Counted from the stretch's first letter, positions 44,461 through 56,061 are shown. The stretch is DNA of 64,000 nt from an uncultured Bacteroides sp. (GCA_902492205.1 CABUKU010000004.1:1-64000), one strand, 5' to 3'. Translations and numbers: made by a program. The notes: generated by a model not told the origin, from the sequence alone.

Positions 44461-44583
44461 CCTCTACTACTTTTGTTCTGCAAAGAAACAAAAAAAATGC
44501 TTTCGGAATTCTTTTTGATAGTAATTAATCGAATATGTTGCTACTATTGTCATAAATATGCCCCAATTGAGTTATCTCTATAA

Positions 44584-44615
44584 GAATATATTCAACTTCG
44601 GCGCACTGTGGCACA
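44584..44615 (+). repeat. Left arm of imperfect inverted repeat
   Basis: This arm (GAATATATTCAACTT...GCACTGTGGCACA) matches the reverse complement of 45061-45092 at roughly 26 of 30 aligned positions. The arms bound about 509 bp without a credible gene; the 45079-44810 minus-strand reading frame of 89 codons overlaps the right arm and looks spurious. Smaller GTGCCACG motifs repeat inside, also in inverted orientation. The element resembles a MITE or fold-back element, but no target duplication was recognised. Confidence 0.65.
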
Positions 44616-44772
44616 GGATACTTAAGTAGTTGTGTAATAGTGCGTAATGCGTGCCACGTAAATTGTCTGCAATGATTTGTTTCCCCGCACATGATAATTT
44701 TTTATGAAGGTGTTTAAAAAAAACGTAAGGACAACTAAGCGAAAACAATAGGGGATGTTAGCAAACTAGTGT

Positions 44773-44813
44773 ACAGTAACCCGGCAGTTACCGTACAGTA
44801 ACTCGGTAGTTAC
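44773..44813 (+). repeat. Palindrome array GTAACyCGGyAGTTAC, 22-bp period
   Basis: Two copies of a 16-bp unit with GTAAC/GTTAC arms lie at 44776-44791 and 44798-44813, 22 bp apart, each preceded by ACA. A degenerate third follows (AGTAGGGTAACCGG). The sequence is unrelated to the TTGACA arrays but the period is the same, and this array too lies between inverted repeats. Confidence 0.75.
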
Positions 44814-45060
44814 AGTAGGGTAACCGGCATGAAGACGTAGTGTAACTTTGTTTGGGTGGGAATAGAATTAAAAAAACAGCTTTTGAGAGAGTGCTTTCTT
44901 ATATACAAATATACAAAATATTTCTTAGATTTCCAAATTCTATGACTGTATAAATCATAGTTTTTATTCTTGTGAAAATAGAGTTTGGTGCAGCGGTCAA
45001 AAACTTTTCTTGCAGTGTCGTGGCACATGCTACATGTTGTATGATAATGATTTATGTTCC

Positions 45061-45092
45061 TTGTGCCACAGTGCGGCAAAGTTGAACATATT
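45061..45092 (-). repeat. Right arm of imperfect inverted repeat
   Basis: Inverted partner of 44584-44615. It lies about 30 bp outside the cobI stop codon. Apart from these repeats the 44461-45123 gap shows nothing that I can assign. Confidence 0.65.
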
Positions 45093-45123
45093 CTATTGAG
45101 AGTATGGGAAAAGAAAGTATTGT

Positions 45124-45822
45124 CTATTTAATAATCATCAACGAAAAATAGGGATATGCCTTATTCTGTAATTCTTCTTTATTGCAAGAATAAAATTCTT
45201 TTTCTGTCCCTACGTTCTCAAAGTAATGGTAGGTGTGTTGTGGATTCTTTTGGATAAATTCTTGTATTTCCACTGTACATTGGGACAGCTTCATAATAAC
45301 AACCGTCATGTTGTTTTTTAGATATTCTTGAAGTTCATCATAAGTTACTATCCCTGGCAGCACAATAAGTTTTTCTTCCTGTTTCACAATATGCAATCCG
45401 GCTAAAGCACCCGCTGCAATGAATGCAGGTATGCCGGCAGTCCTTTTTACGGGAATGCCGTTTTCTATAAACTTATCATAGATGTAATGGATAGAGGAGT
45501 AGAAACCCGAATCGCCTTCGGCTACGATAACCACTTTCTTGCCTTCATTGTATTTTGCAATGGCTTTTTTTCGAATATTATCATATGCTTCTAAAGCATC
45601 GTCACGCTTTTTACTCATTGGAACGTGGAACAGGCTGATTACTTCCGATGAAATATTGAGAGCATGGAGTATATCCGCAGAACGTGAAATCTGTTTTCCA
45701 GATTTATTTTGAGTGGACGGACAATAAATAATGTCTGCCTGTTGAAGAATTTTCAATGCTTTCAGTGTAATGAGTTCCGGTTCTCCGGGACCTAAAGATA
45801 CAAATGTGACAGATGATTCCAT
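45124..45822 (-). CDS. cobI: Precorrin-2/cobalt-factor-II C20-methyltransferase (CobI/CbiL)
   Basis: A 232-residue class III SAM-dependent methyltransferase of corrin synthesis. The N-terminus FVSLGPGEPELITLKAL (8-24) is the SAM-binding glycine loop of the family, and IIYCPSTQNKSGKQI and VVIVAEGDSGFYSSIHY are further family motifs. It adds the C20 methyl group to (cobalt-)factor II/precorrin-2. Length is normal. The gene is alone on its strand and divergent from the btuF-like gene, 108 bp away. A TATATTTG box ends 1 bp before the ATG, so the mRNA would be leaderless or slightly shortened if that box is used. Confidence 0.93.
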   Translation of the reverse strand: MESSVTFVSLGPGEPELITLKALKILQQADIIYCPSTQNKSGKQISRSADILHALNISSEVISLFHVPMSKKRDDALEAYDNIRKKAIAKYNEGKKVVIVAEGDSGFYSSIHYIYDKFIENGIPVKRTAGIPAFIAAGALAGLHIVKQEEKLIVLPGIVTYDELQEYLKNNMTVVIMKLSQCTVEIQEFIQKNPQHTYHYFENVGTEKEFYSCNKEELQNKAYPYFSLMIIK

Positions 45823-45823
45823 G

Positions 45824-45831
45824 CAAATATA
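45824..45831 (-). promoter_or_regulatory. -7 box abutting the cobI start codon
   Basis: The minus strand reads TATATTTG followed by one base and the ATG of cobI. A TTTG lies 21 bp further upstream, two bases more than the usual spacer. Use of this box would give a leaderless transcript. Confidence 0.4.
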
Positions 45832-45893
45832 ACAGCTTGTTAAAAACGGTTACAAATGTGAGGAAAATATCCGTAGTAACCAAGATTATTAAG

Positions 45894-45901
45894 TATCTTT
45901 G
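45894..45901 (+). promoter_or_regulatory. -7 box of the btuFCD-like operon
   Basis: TATCTTTG matches TAnnTTTG and lies 29 bp before the ATG at 45931. No TTTG is present at the -33 position. The divergent gap is too short and lacks the conserved stems for a cobalamin riboswitch. Confidence 0.45.
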
Positions 45902-45930
45902 TTGCTCTAAAAACATAAAATAGAGTGATT

Positions 45931-47085
45931 ATGAAAAACGTTTTTGCCGGATTGTGCTTGTTAGTACTTGTATTGCTGACAGCCTGCCGTCCAAAGAATA
46001 ATCAGACAAATATTACTGTTACCGGAGATACACAGACTGTTGATACTTCATTGTGCAATATTCATCCACAATATGCAGAGGGATTTAAAGTAACCTATAA
46101 ACCGGGATTTCGCTTGATGGATATACAAGATCCGCAAAACAGAGAATCGGAAATATATCATTTTGCATTGATACCACGGGGACAGAAAACTGAAGGTATT
46201 CCTTCGGAATATACTGTGATTGAAACTCCTGTTAATAGTGTCATTTGCATGACTTCTTTGCAGCTTTCCAATTTTATCAAAATGGGGGCACTCGATAAAG
46301 TGACCGGAATAACCAGTACGCGTCATCTTTTTAATGAGGAAGTGAAGAAACGTTTGAAAGACGGACTTACCAAGAAGATAGGAATTGAAGGTAACTTTGA
46401 TGCCGAAGTAATTATAAGTGCCGATCCCGATTTAATTTTTATTTCTCCTTATAAGCGCGGAGGCTATGATGCTATGAAGGACATTGGAATACCTTTGGTT
46501 CCTCATTTGGGCTATAAGGAAATGACTCCGTTGGGACAGGCGGAGTGGATTAAATTCATTGCTATGTTTACCGGACAGGAAGAGCAGGCAAATGAGAAGT
46601 TTGCTGCTATTGCCAACCGTTACAATGAATTAAGGAAGTTGACAGAAGGGGTGGAGAAACGTCCTGTGGTGTTTAGTGGTGAGATTCATGGAGGAAATTG
46701 GTATGCAGTGGGAGGAAGAAGTTTTCTTGCACAGTTGTTTCGTGATGCAGGAGCCGATTATTTCTTAAAAGATGATCCTCGTTCGGGAGGTGTGACACTT
46801 GATTTTGAAACTGTATATGCACAGGCGGAGAGTGCCGATTACTGGCGGATATTGAATAGTTATAAAGGAATTTTCTCATACGATGCACTGAAAGCTCAGG
46901 ACCCTCGTTATGCAGACTTCCGTGCTTTCCGTGAAAAGAAGGTGATCTATTGCAATCTGAGTGAGAAACCTTTTTATGAAAGCTCCACAACAGAACCGGA
47001 AGTGGTTCTTGAAGATTTGATAAAGGCATTTCATCCTCAGTTGTTGCCGGATTACCAACCGAAATATTATGAACTGATAAAGTGA
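45931..47085 (+). CDS. BtuF-like ABC-transporter substrate-binding lipoprotein
   Basis: A 384-residue lipoprotein (lipobox ending at Cys19, LLTAC) of the type III (BtuF/FhuD/FecB) periplasmic binding family: N-terminal lobe (VICMTSLQLSNFIKMGALDKVTG), connecting helix, and C-terminal lobe (KRPVVFSGEIHGGNWYAVGG). ATG 45931 is preferred over the GTG at 45925. It precedes the permease and ATPase genes of the same transporter and lies between corrin-synthesis genes, so corrinoid uptake is likely; iron-siderophore or cobalt chelate uptake is the alternative. It is strongly similar along its whole length to the protein encoded at 62094-63254. Confidence 0.9.
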   Translation: MKNVFAGLCLLVLVLLTACRPKNNQTNITVTGDTQTVDTSLCNIHPQYAEGFKVTYKPGFRLMDIQDPQNRESEIYHFALIPRGQKTEGIPSEYTVIETPVNSVICMTSLQLSNFIKMGALDKVTGITSTRHLFNEEVKKRLKDGLTKKIGIEGNFDAEVIISADPDLIFISPYKRGGYDAMKDIGIPLVPHLGYKEMTPLGQAEWIKFIAMFTGQEEQANEKFAAIANRYNELRKLTEGVEKRPVVFSGEIHGGNWYAVGGRSFLAQLFRDAGADYFLKDDPRSGGVTLDFETVYAQAESADYWRILNSYKGIFSYDALKAQDPRYADFRAFREKKVIYCNLSEKPFYESSTTEPEVVLEDLIKAFHPQLLPDYQPKYYELIK

Positions 47086-47092
47086 TTTGCAG

Positions 47093-48130
47093 ATGAAACG
47101 ACCTGTAGCTCTTCTCATGTTGCTTATTATAGCTTCTATTTTTATATTTTTCTTTTTGAATCTTGTCTTAGGCTCTGTGTCCATTCCGTTTCGTTCGGTG
47201 TGGAATATTCTTTGGGGAACGGGTAATGAATCCATTATCTGGCAGAATATTATCTGGAAATCCCGTGTACCACAAGCTTTGACGGCTCTGGTAGCCGGTG
47301 CGGGATTAGCCATAAGCGGTTTGCAGATGCAAACAGTATTCCGTAATCCTTTGGCGGGCCCTTCTGTTTTGGGAATCAGTTCGGGAGCCAGTATGGGAGT
47401 GGCTTTCGTGATTCTTTTGTCGGGAAGTTTGGGCGGAGTGGCTTTGAGTAAGTTGGGATACGTCGGTGAGATTGCTTTGTCTATCGCTGCTATTGGCGGA
47501 TCATTGTCTATTATGGCATTGATTGTATATGTTTCTCAGAAGGTGAAAGGAAATGTAACTTTGCTTATCATTGGTGTGATGATTGGCTATGTGGCAAATG
47601 CGGTTATCGGAGTGTTGAAGTATTTTAGTGTAGAAGAAGATATTCGTGCTTATGTTATCTGGGGATTGGGTAGTTTCTCTCGTGTGTCGGGAGATCAGAT
47701 GATGTTGTTTGTTTGCCTTATGGCAGTTCTCATTCCTCTGTCTTTCTTGTTGATTAAAACATTAAACCTGATGTTGCTGGGTGACGGTTATGCCCGTAAC
47801 TTGGGATTGAATATAAAGCGTTCGCGTCTGCTTGTTATTACTTCTGCCGGAGTATTAGTTGCCATTGTAACAGCTTATTGCGGTCCGATTGTATTCCTCG
47901 GATTGGCTGTTCCCCACCTTTGCAGGGCAATATTCCGTACATCCGACCATCGCATATTGATGCCTGCCGTTCTCTTTGTGGGAGCATCTTTGGCACTGAT
48001 TTGTAACTTAATTGCCCGTATGCCCGGATTTGAGGGTGCACTTCCGGTAAATTCGGTTACTGCTTTGGTGGGTGCTCCTGTTGTAGCATCGGTGTTGTTC
48101 AGAAAAAGAAAAAATGAATTGAGCGAGTAA
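47093..48130 (+). CDS. BtuC/FecCD-family ABC permease
   Basis: A 345-residue inner-membrane permease with about 10 helices. It has SRVPQALTALVAGAGLAISG, NPLAGPSVLGISSGASMGV and GPIVFLGLAVPHLCRAI, all standard for the BtuC/FhuB/FecCD family, the last being the loop that couples to the ATPase. The true start is ATG 47093, seven bases after the preceding stop; the open frame begins with a TTG at 47087. It forms the transmembrane half of an importer with its neighbours. The genes are 2-7 bp apart and clearly co-transcribed. Confidence 0.93.
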   Translation: MKRPVALLMLLIIASIFIFFFLNLVLGSVSIPFRSVWNILWGTGNESIIWQNIIWKSRVPQALTALVAGAGLAISGLQMQTVFRNPLAGPSVLGISSGASMGVAFVILLSGSLGGVALSKLGYVGEIALSIAAIGGSLSIMALIVYVSQKVKGNVTLLIIGVMIGYVANAVIGVLKYFSVEEDIRAYVIWGLGSFSRVSGDQMMLFVCLMAVLIPLSFLLIKTLNLMLLGDGYARNLGLNIKRSRLLVITSAGVLVAIVTAYCGPIVFLGLAVPHLCRAIFRTSDHRILMPAVLFVGASLALICNLIARMPGFEGALPVNSVTALVGAPVVASVLFRKRKNELSE

Positions 48131-48132
48131 GG

Positions 48133-49161
48133 ATGAAACACGAAACAATACATATTGAATCACTGTCTATCGGTTATCCCGGAAAGGATAATCATAAGGT
48201 TGTTGCCGAAGATATTTGTGCCGGTATCAATAGTGGTGAACTTACTTGTTTGCTGGGAGCGAACGGGGTTGGCAAGTCTACTTTGCTGCGCACCCTTTCT
48301 GCTTTTCAACCCAAATTGAAAGGAAAGATTGAAGTGCTTGGAAAGGACTTGGCACGATATACGGATAAACAACTGTCTACTGTCTTAGGAGTGGTCTTGA
48401 CCGAAAAATGCGATATTCGCAATATGACAGCAGAAGAACTTATCGGTTTGGGAAGAAGTCCTTATACCGGATTTTGGGGGCGGCTTCGTGGCAGGGATAA
48501 AGAAGTGGTACAAGAATCTATTGCTTTAGTGAAAATAGAGAATCTTGCTCATCGCATGGTGCATACTTTGAGTGACGGTGAACGTCAAAAGGTAATGATA
48601 GCAAAAGCTTTGGCACAAGAGACTCCGGTTATCTATCTGGATGAGCCGACTGCCTTTCTCGATTTTCCCAGTAAAGTGGAAATCATGCAACTGCTCCATC
48701 GCTTAACTCGTGAAACTGATAAGACGATTTTTCTATCTACTCATGATTTGGAACTTGCTTTGCAAATAGCTGACAAGATTTGGTTAATGGATAAAGTAAA
48801 CGGGCTTTCTATCGGTACTCCGGAAGATCTTTCACTAAGTGGGCGCTTGAGTAACTTCTTTGCCCGTAAAGGGATAGTCTTTGACATGGAGACAGGATTA
48901 TTCCGTATTGAGAATGAGTATGCCGATAAAATAAAGTTAGTGGGGCATGGACAGAGATATTCTATGTTGAGGAAGGCTTTGCAACGGAATGGATTCTTAG
49001 CTAACCGGGATGTAGAGTCTGATACATACATAGAGACAGGTAGTTTGAAGGACGAAAATGGAAAGTTTATTATTCATTTTCCTAATAAAACACCTATAGA
49101 AGTAACTACGATTGAAGAGTTATTAACGATTATACTTAAATTAAACAATAATGAGAACTAA
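48133..49161 (+). CDS. BtuD/FecE-family ABC ATPase with C-terminal extension
   Basis: A 342-residue ATP-binding subunit. Walker A is GANGVGKST (42-50), the Q-loop follows near residue 90, the signature is LSDGERQ (146-152), Walker B is VIYLDEP (166-172) and the switch His is in STHDLEL. Typical members have about 250-270 residues. About 75 extra residues at the C-terminus (after GIVFDMETG) form a separate small domain that I do not recognise and that may regulate the ATPase or bind a partner. The next gene starts within its last 11 bp. Confidence 0.92.
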   Translation: MKHETIHIESLSIGYPGKDNHKVVAEDICAGINSGELTCLLGANGVGKSTLLRTLSAFQPKLKGKIEVLGKDLARYTDKQLSTVLGVVLTEKCDIRNMTAEELIGLGRSPYTGFWGRLRGRDKEVVQESIALVKIENLAHRMVHTLSDGERQKVMIAKALAQETPVIYLDEPTAFLDFPSKVEIMQLLHRLTRETDKTIFLSTHDLELALQIADKIWLMDKVNGLSIGTPEDLSLSGRLSNFFARKGIVFDMETGLFRIENEYADKIKLVGHGQRYSMLRKALQRNGFLANRDVESDTYIETGSLKDENGKFIIHFPNKTPIEVTTIEELLTIILKLNNNEN

Positions 49162-49802
49162 AGATTGGAAGGCAGTAGAAGTCGCAAAAGTGTTGGTAAT
49201 AGGAGAGGACTCTAACCTTCAATGGTCAGAAACTGTGGCTAAATATGCTATGTTTGCCGATTATTACTTTCGTGGATTTCCAGAAGATCATGGAGAACGC
49301 AGCCGTAATGTCGAGTCTCGCCATCTTTTTGAACATATCACAAAGCTGACTGATAACAGCATTGTACCGGAAGAAGTCTATGTAACAAACCTTTGTAATG
49401 ACAGCGTGGAACAGGCTCCGAAAGGAAAGCGAACTTTCATTCCCGAAGAACGGGCATTGAAAGGCATTGAACATATTGAATGGATATTAACCGAGAATCC
49501 TTCTATCAAATGTATATTTGCCATGTCTTTGCAAACTAATTACTATTTGCAAAAGAACGGATTCTATGGTGGAGATGCGGACTTCTTACATGCTGCCGAG
49601 CCTCGCCGGGTAGGTATGGAAAATTTCCCGCCTTATTATCAGCCGGTGAATGGTAAAGCATTTTTGTCTATTTGCGGTAATGTTTATGATGCAAATAGGT
49701 TTCCGGTAAAAGTCGTTCCTATTCTTCCTGCTAATGAATTTCCGTTATCCGAACAAAACATGGAACGTTATGGAGAGGCATATAACAAGATACGCTCTTA
49801 TT

Positions 49803-51619
<1,817 letters not shown>

Positions 51620-51623
<4 letters not shown>

Positions 51624-53422
51624 TTTCTGAATAAGTGTTTAAACTCATGGGCATACAGCCTTGATAACCCTTCCCGGTTATCAATGGCGTCACCAACAAC
51701 GATCATAGTGGTAAGAGTAAGGTTATTATCTTTCACTATCTTGGCTAAGTCTTTTAGTTCTCCGCGATAAATGCGCTGGTCTTTCCATGTTAAATGGAAA
51801 CATGCTGCAACAGGAGTTGTTGGCGGATAATGTTGTAGCAAATCTTCTTGTACTTGGTCTACTACACCTGCGCTAAGAAAGATACACATTGTACTTTGAG
51901 AACGTGCCAATAAATGAAGTTTCTCTTTATCCGGCATAGGGGTGCGTCCTTCTCCACGTGTAAGTATGATGGTTTGTACTTTTTCCGGAATAGTGAACTG
52001 TGAGCGTAACTCGGCTGCGGCAGCTTGGAAAGAGGATATTCCCGGAGTAATGTGATAACTCATGCCATATTGGTCGAAGAAGTTCATTTGCTCCTGAATA
52101 GCTCCGTAAATACAAGGATCACCTGTGTGCAAACGCACAACGAATTTCCCTTTGTCATAGAATTCTTTCATTAAAGCAAATTGTTCTTCCAAGTCCATAG
52201 AAGCCGAACTTCTGACGGTTGCACCTTCTTTGGCACAGAATGTCAGTTCTTTGGGAACAAGACTGCCGGCATAAAGAATTAAGTCTGCTTTTTCGAGCAT
52301 GTGCCGTCCGCGTACAGAGATTAAATCGGGATCTCCGGGACCTGCACCGACTATTTCAATATGTCCTTGACGTACTGTTGCAGCATCCAATGCAACAGCC
52401 AAAGTATAGTTACTCCCTTTGGTTTTATTCATAATCAAAGGACCTCCGTTTGCTGCAAGAATGGCTGAGGCTTCCGATACGCTGTGAGTACCCATGTGCT
52501 TGTTAACCACCTCGCTCGGAGTGGGAACTTCTATTTTATTTAGTTCTTCGGCTGAGTAAAAGTGTGTTTCGTAAGCTGTTTGCAGAATTCCGATAACGGG
52601 TTCTTCCCTTTTCTCTTCGATGGTTGCAATACTTTTGATAGCCCGAGGGATAATATTTGCATCAATCAGGTGGTGCAAGAGGTTATTTACTATTTCTTCT
52701 TTGGGTTCGGCATTATGAGCTAATCCTATGCCTAAATGCAAAACTTTGGGAACATAGTAAAGTACGGGAACTTGTCCGTTCTCATAAAAGTATGGACCTA
52801 CGGAAATAATCAAACGGTAATGATCGGCGTCAATGTCTTCCAGTTTGGAGAAAACGTCTACATGCGAAGGACAAGTCCGTTCAAGCATCTCCGTACCTTT
52901 ATCCCTGATATTGAGTAACAAGGCTGTCGGCTCTTTGTTGACAAACAAGCTGATGACCTGATTCATTTCACATCCTTCTCCTGGAAGGGTAAACCAATCG
53001 AAAGCATCGCCTATGGTGTCGAGCGGCCATAGTTCGCTTCTATCGCTTTGGGTAGTGATAACAGGTTCCGCACCGAGTATTCCGGCAATATATTGAGTCA
53101 GTTCGTTTGCTCTGCCAACGTGTCCCGACAATACGGAAACAGCAAACTTTCCTGTACTGTCTACGCAGACAACAGCCGGATCGGTGTGCTTGTCTTTTAT
53201 GCAAGGAGCAATGCTGCGTACACATATCCCCATGGCACCGATAAAGATGAGTGACCGGAAGTTGTTGAAATTCTCTTGGGTGAAAGTACTGATTGAGCTT
53301 ATTTGCCGACAACTTTCTATTGGCAATGTGCAGTAAATTTTACTGTCTTGTAATTCTTCTTTCAGTGTCTTTGCCAATGACAGGCTGCTTTCTGAAATAA
53401 GTATAATGGCTGTTGTTTTCAT
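51620..53422 (-). CDS. CbiG-CobM/CbiF fusion, corrin ring contraction and C11 methylation
   Basis: A 600-residue fusion. Residues 1-350 are CbiG, the cobalt-precorrin-5A hydrolase that opens the delta-lactone (GAMGICVRSIAP; DSTGKFAVSVLSGHVGRAN; GIGLAHNAEP). Residues 353-600 are CobM/CbiF, the precorrin-4 C11-methyltransferase (IEIVGAGPGDPDLISVRG; RLHTGDPCIYGA; TPGISSFQAAAAEL). The presence of CbiG marks the anaerobic, early-cobalt route. The two steps are consecutive, so the fusion may channel the unstable intermediate. The gene starts 8 bp after cobL and overlaps cobK-cbiD by 4 bp. Confidence 0.94.
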
Positions 53423-53430
53423 ATCTTTGT

Positions 53431-54621
53431 TTATAGCGTTGCTTTCATTATTTCTATCGGATTAAACTCATCCACAGTGATGTTTGTATGCTGTGTCGGT
53501 TTCATCCCTGTTTGCTTTATAGCATTTAAAAACATTTCTTTGCTTTCTTCGGATACGGAGTTGAATACAATAATCCCGTCCGGCAACAATACTTCTTTTA
53601 TCTTTTGTACTATCTCTGTCATTTTGCCGCCATGTCCGCCAATGAAGACAGCATCGGGATGTGGCAGGGAAGAAATATCCGTTTCAAGGAAATCACCGAT
53701 AAAAGAGTTTATTCCCGGCGTGCCGAACTTACGGCTGTTCATCTCCATTAATTCTTTACCTTCTTCCCGTTGCTCAAAACTGCATATTTGTAAGTGGGGG
53801 AATTGCATCTTTGCTTCAATGGAAACAGAACCGGTGCAGAAACCGATGTCCCAGAATACACTTTTGTTCCGTAAATCGAGCATGCTCAGTGTGATGAGGC
53901 GGACAGGCATTTTGGTTATCATCTTGGCTCGTCCGTTCAATAAATGGAATTCGCTTTCCGGTATTCCAAAAGGACGGGGACGGACTCTTGTTCGTTCAAG
54001 CATGATGCAGTTTGGGAAGCGGAAGTTTTCTTTGACTGCTTCTTCCAATGATAGGGAACGAATCTTTTCTTCTTCCTTATTTCCAAGTAGTTCTCCTATG
54101 GTTATCCGGTAATTATCATAACCATAGGAGAGCATACGCTCTGCAATGGTAGCAGGAGTTTTCTCACGGTCGGTCAGCAATCCTATAAGTTCTTTGCCTT
54201 CTATCAGTGTTTGGTCAAAAGCAGCCCACGGACGTCCTGTAAGGGAAACGATGTGCATATTCTGATAGGGTAGAACCATGCGGTGGGCAAGAGTTTGCAA
54301 AGAGTTGAATGTAGGAAAAAGAAGGATGTCTGCTTTAGGCAGCCTCTTTTTTATTGTGTTGGCAAAACCGAAGAATAAAGGATCACCCGATGCAAAGACA
54401 ATAATTTCATCATGAGGCTGATACTGTTCAAATACCTTGTCGAGAGGTACGGTAATGTTAATCCACACTGCATTGTCGGGCAAGTATTGTTTTACAATCT
54501 CATGGTGGCGTATTCCTCCCGAAAATACTTTTCCGTTGTTAATGTACCTAAGTATATCGGGAGAAAAGTATTGTTCCCGGTTGTCGTCCAATCCTATTAC
54601 TATGAACTTCATCTTAAACAT
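53431..54621 (-). CDS. cobL: CobL (CbiE-CbiT), precorrin-6B C5,15-methyltransferase/decarboxylase
   Basis: A 396-residue protein combining CbiE (about 1-195; IVFASGDPLFFGFANTI, VSLTGRPW) and CbiT (about 210-396; SAM loop VFWDIGFCTGSVSIE, and DAVFIGGHGGKMTEI). It methylates C5 and C15 and decarboxylates the C12 acetate side chain. The first residues before VIGLDDN (MFKMKF) leave two possible starts, Met1 and Met4. It overlaps the upstream cobJ-cbiC gene by 8 bp. Confidence 0.93.
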   Translation of the reverse strand: MFKMKFIVIGLDDNREQYFSPDILRYINNGKVFSGGIRHHEIVKQYLPDNAVWINITVPLDKVFEQYQPHDEIIVFASGDPLFFGFANTIKKRLPKADILLFPTFNSLQTLAHRMVLPYQNMHIVSLTGRPWAAFDQTLIEGKELIGLLTDREKTPATIAERMLSYGYDNYRITIGELLGNKEEEKIRSLSLEEAVKENFRFPNCIMLERTRVRPRPFGIPESEFHLLNGRAKMITKMPVRLITLSMLDLRNKSVFWDIGFCTGSVSIEAKMQFPHLQICSFEQREEGKELMEMNSRKFGTPGINSFIGDFLETDISSLPHPDAVFIGGHGGKMTEIVQKIKEVLLPDGIIVFNSVSEESKEMFLNAIKQTGMKPTQHTNITVDEFNPIEIMKATL

Positions 54622-56020
54622 CCCTTCCCGGTCTTAACTGTTCTGCATCATTGAAGCACAAAATAGAATTAACCAGTGTTGCGGCAAGGTTGCTTCCTCC
54701 TTTCCGTCCTTCCACAATAAGTTTGGGTATATTGGTAAACGGCTTTGTCATATGTTTGGATTCTTGTACATGAACGAAGCCTACGGGAGCAGCAATGATT
54801 CCGGCGGGATGTACTTTGCTTTTACGGATTAAGTCGCAAAGTTCCATGAGGGCGGTAGGGGCATTACCGAATACAAACAAAGCATCCGGATGTTCTTCCA
54901 CAGCCAGACGTATGCCTGCTTGTGTGCGGGTTATGTTTTTGGCTTTTGCTAATTCGGCAACACGTTCATCGTGTAAATAACATTTTGCTTTAATGCCTAG
55001 TCGTTCTAATGCACCTTTGCGAATACCGGAAGCTGCCATGGTTACATCGGTAATGATTGTATGCAGCTGTCCGTTGACACATTTCTTATATAAATCCTCT
55101 ACCGCATGTTCATCGGTGTAGAGAATGTTTTCCATATCGAAGTCGGCGGTGGTATGGATAGCATGTAGCAAAGCCCACTTTTTATCCAATGGAATATCTT
55201 TGTTCTTCAGTTCCTTTTCAATAGTACGGAAACTGCGTATCATGATGTCCTGCCCGATACTTGTATCTTGTTCTTTCGCCTCACGGTAATATCCACGCGG
55301 GGTAATGAAGTGATTCTTCCAACTGTAAGATTGTGAGTTGCCGATGATGACAACAGTAAACATATCCACATCTTCGGGATTGAAGTCTGCCAATGTGGTG
55401 ATGTGCACTTCCTGCTCTTCCCGTCCTGCCTGACGAACAAAGCCGACCGGAGTTTCCGGCGAACGTTCTTGCAAGAATAATTCTTTCAATCGGTAAATCT
55501 GCCAATATCTGCCTTCACTTTTAGGGTTATAAATGGCAGTAACAAAGTCGGCCGAAGCAGCAGCAATGATTCTTTTCTCTATTCTTTCCCACGGAGTCAT
55601 TAAGTCGGAAAGTGAGATAATGCATAAGTCGTGTCCGATAGGTGCACCAAGCAAGGAGGCTGCTTTCTGAAATGCACTGATACCCGGCAGCACTTCGATC
55701 TCCATGTCGCTTCCGCGTTCCCGTTTCATTTCATAGATAAGCGGAGCCATGCCATAAATACCTGCATCGCCCGAACTGATAACACATACGGTCTTCCCTT
55801 CCTGTGCATAATTGAAAGCTTCTTCCGCACGTGCTTTTTCACGCTTCATGCCTGTATCTACACATATGGCATCGGGAGATACATAATGGGATATAAACTG
55901 AAAATAATATTTGTAACCTACTACTACATCTGCTTGCTTCACGGCGTTTAGCACCGCCGGAGTTATGTCTTGTTCGCTTCCCGGACCTATTCCGGCAACA
56001 ATTATTTTTGCTTTGCCCAT
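54614..56020 (-). CDS. CobJ-CbiC fusion, C17-methyltransferase and precorrin-8 methylmutase
   Basis: A 468-residue fusion. Residues 1-245 are CobJ/CbiH, the ring-contracting precorrin-3B C17-methyltransferase (IIVAGIGPGSEQDITPAV; VISSGDAGIYGMAPLI; AIYNPKSEGRYWQ). Residues about 255-468 are CbiC/CobH, the precorrin-8X methylmutase that moves the C11 methyl to C12 (HTTADFDMENIL; DVTMAASGIRKGALE; GNAPTALMEL; GIIAAPVGFVHVQESK). It is the first gene of a four-gene operon ending at 49803. The two activities are far apart in the pathway, so this fusion does not link consecutive steps. Confidence 0.94.
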   Translation of the reverse strand: MGKAKIIVAGIGPGSEQDITPAVLNAVKQADVVVGYKYYFQFISHYVSPDAICVDTGMKREKARAEEAFNYAQEGKTVCVISSGDAGIYGMAPLIYEMKRERGSDMEIEVLPGISAFQKAASLLGAPIGHDLCIISLSDLMTPWERIEKRIIAAASADFVTAIYNPKSEGRYWQIYRLKELFLQERSPETPVGFVRQAGREEQEVHITTLADFNPEDVDMFTVVIIGNSQSYSWKNHFITPRGYYREAKEQDTSIGQDIMIRSFRTIEKELKNKDIPLDKKWALLHAIHTTADFDMENILYTDEHAVEDLYKKCVNGQLHTIITDVTMAASGIRKGALERLGIKAKCYLHDERVAELAKAKNITRTQAGIRLAVEEHPDALFVFGNAPTALMELCDLIRKSKVHPAGIIAAPVGFVHVQESKHMTKPFTNIPKLIVEGRKGGSNLAATLVNSILCFNDAEQLRPGRDV

Positions 56021-56053
56021 ATCGGTTGATTCATTTCTGTTTTAAAGTGGTTA

Positions 56054-56061
56054 CAAATATA
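56054..56061 (-). promoter_or_regulatory. -7 box of the corrin-synthesis operon
   Basis: The minus strand reads TATATTTG, ending 33 bp before the cobJ-cbiC ATG. At the -33 position the match is only CCTG. No riboswitch-like B12 box was found in this 140-bp gap. Confidence 0.5.

Noticed and set aside
44810..45079. Minus-strand open frame of 89 codons
   Set aside because: It lies within the inverted-repeat element, overlaps its right arm, is rich in His/Cys/Tyr without domain character and has no promoter or neighbour logic.
45823..45930. Riboswitch between cobI and the btuF-like gene
   Set aside because: The gap is about 100 bp and must hold two divergent promoters; no conserved stems or B12-box-like sequence was seen.
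53477..54112. Plus-strand open frame of 211 codons
   Set aside because: It is antisense to cobL, which has clear CbiE and CbiT motifs; no family features are visible in the antisense product.
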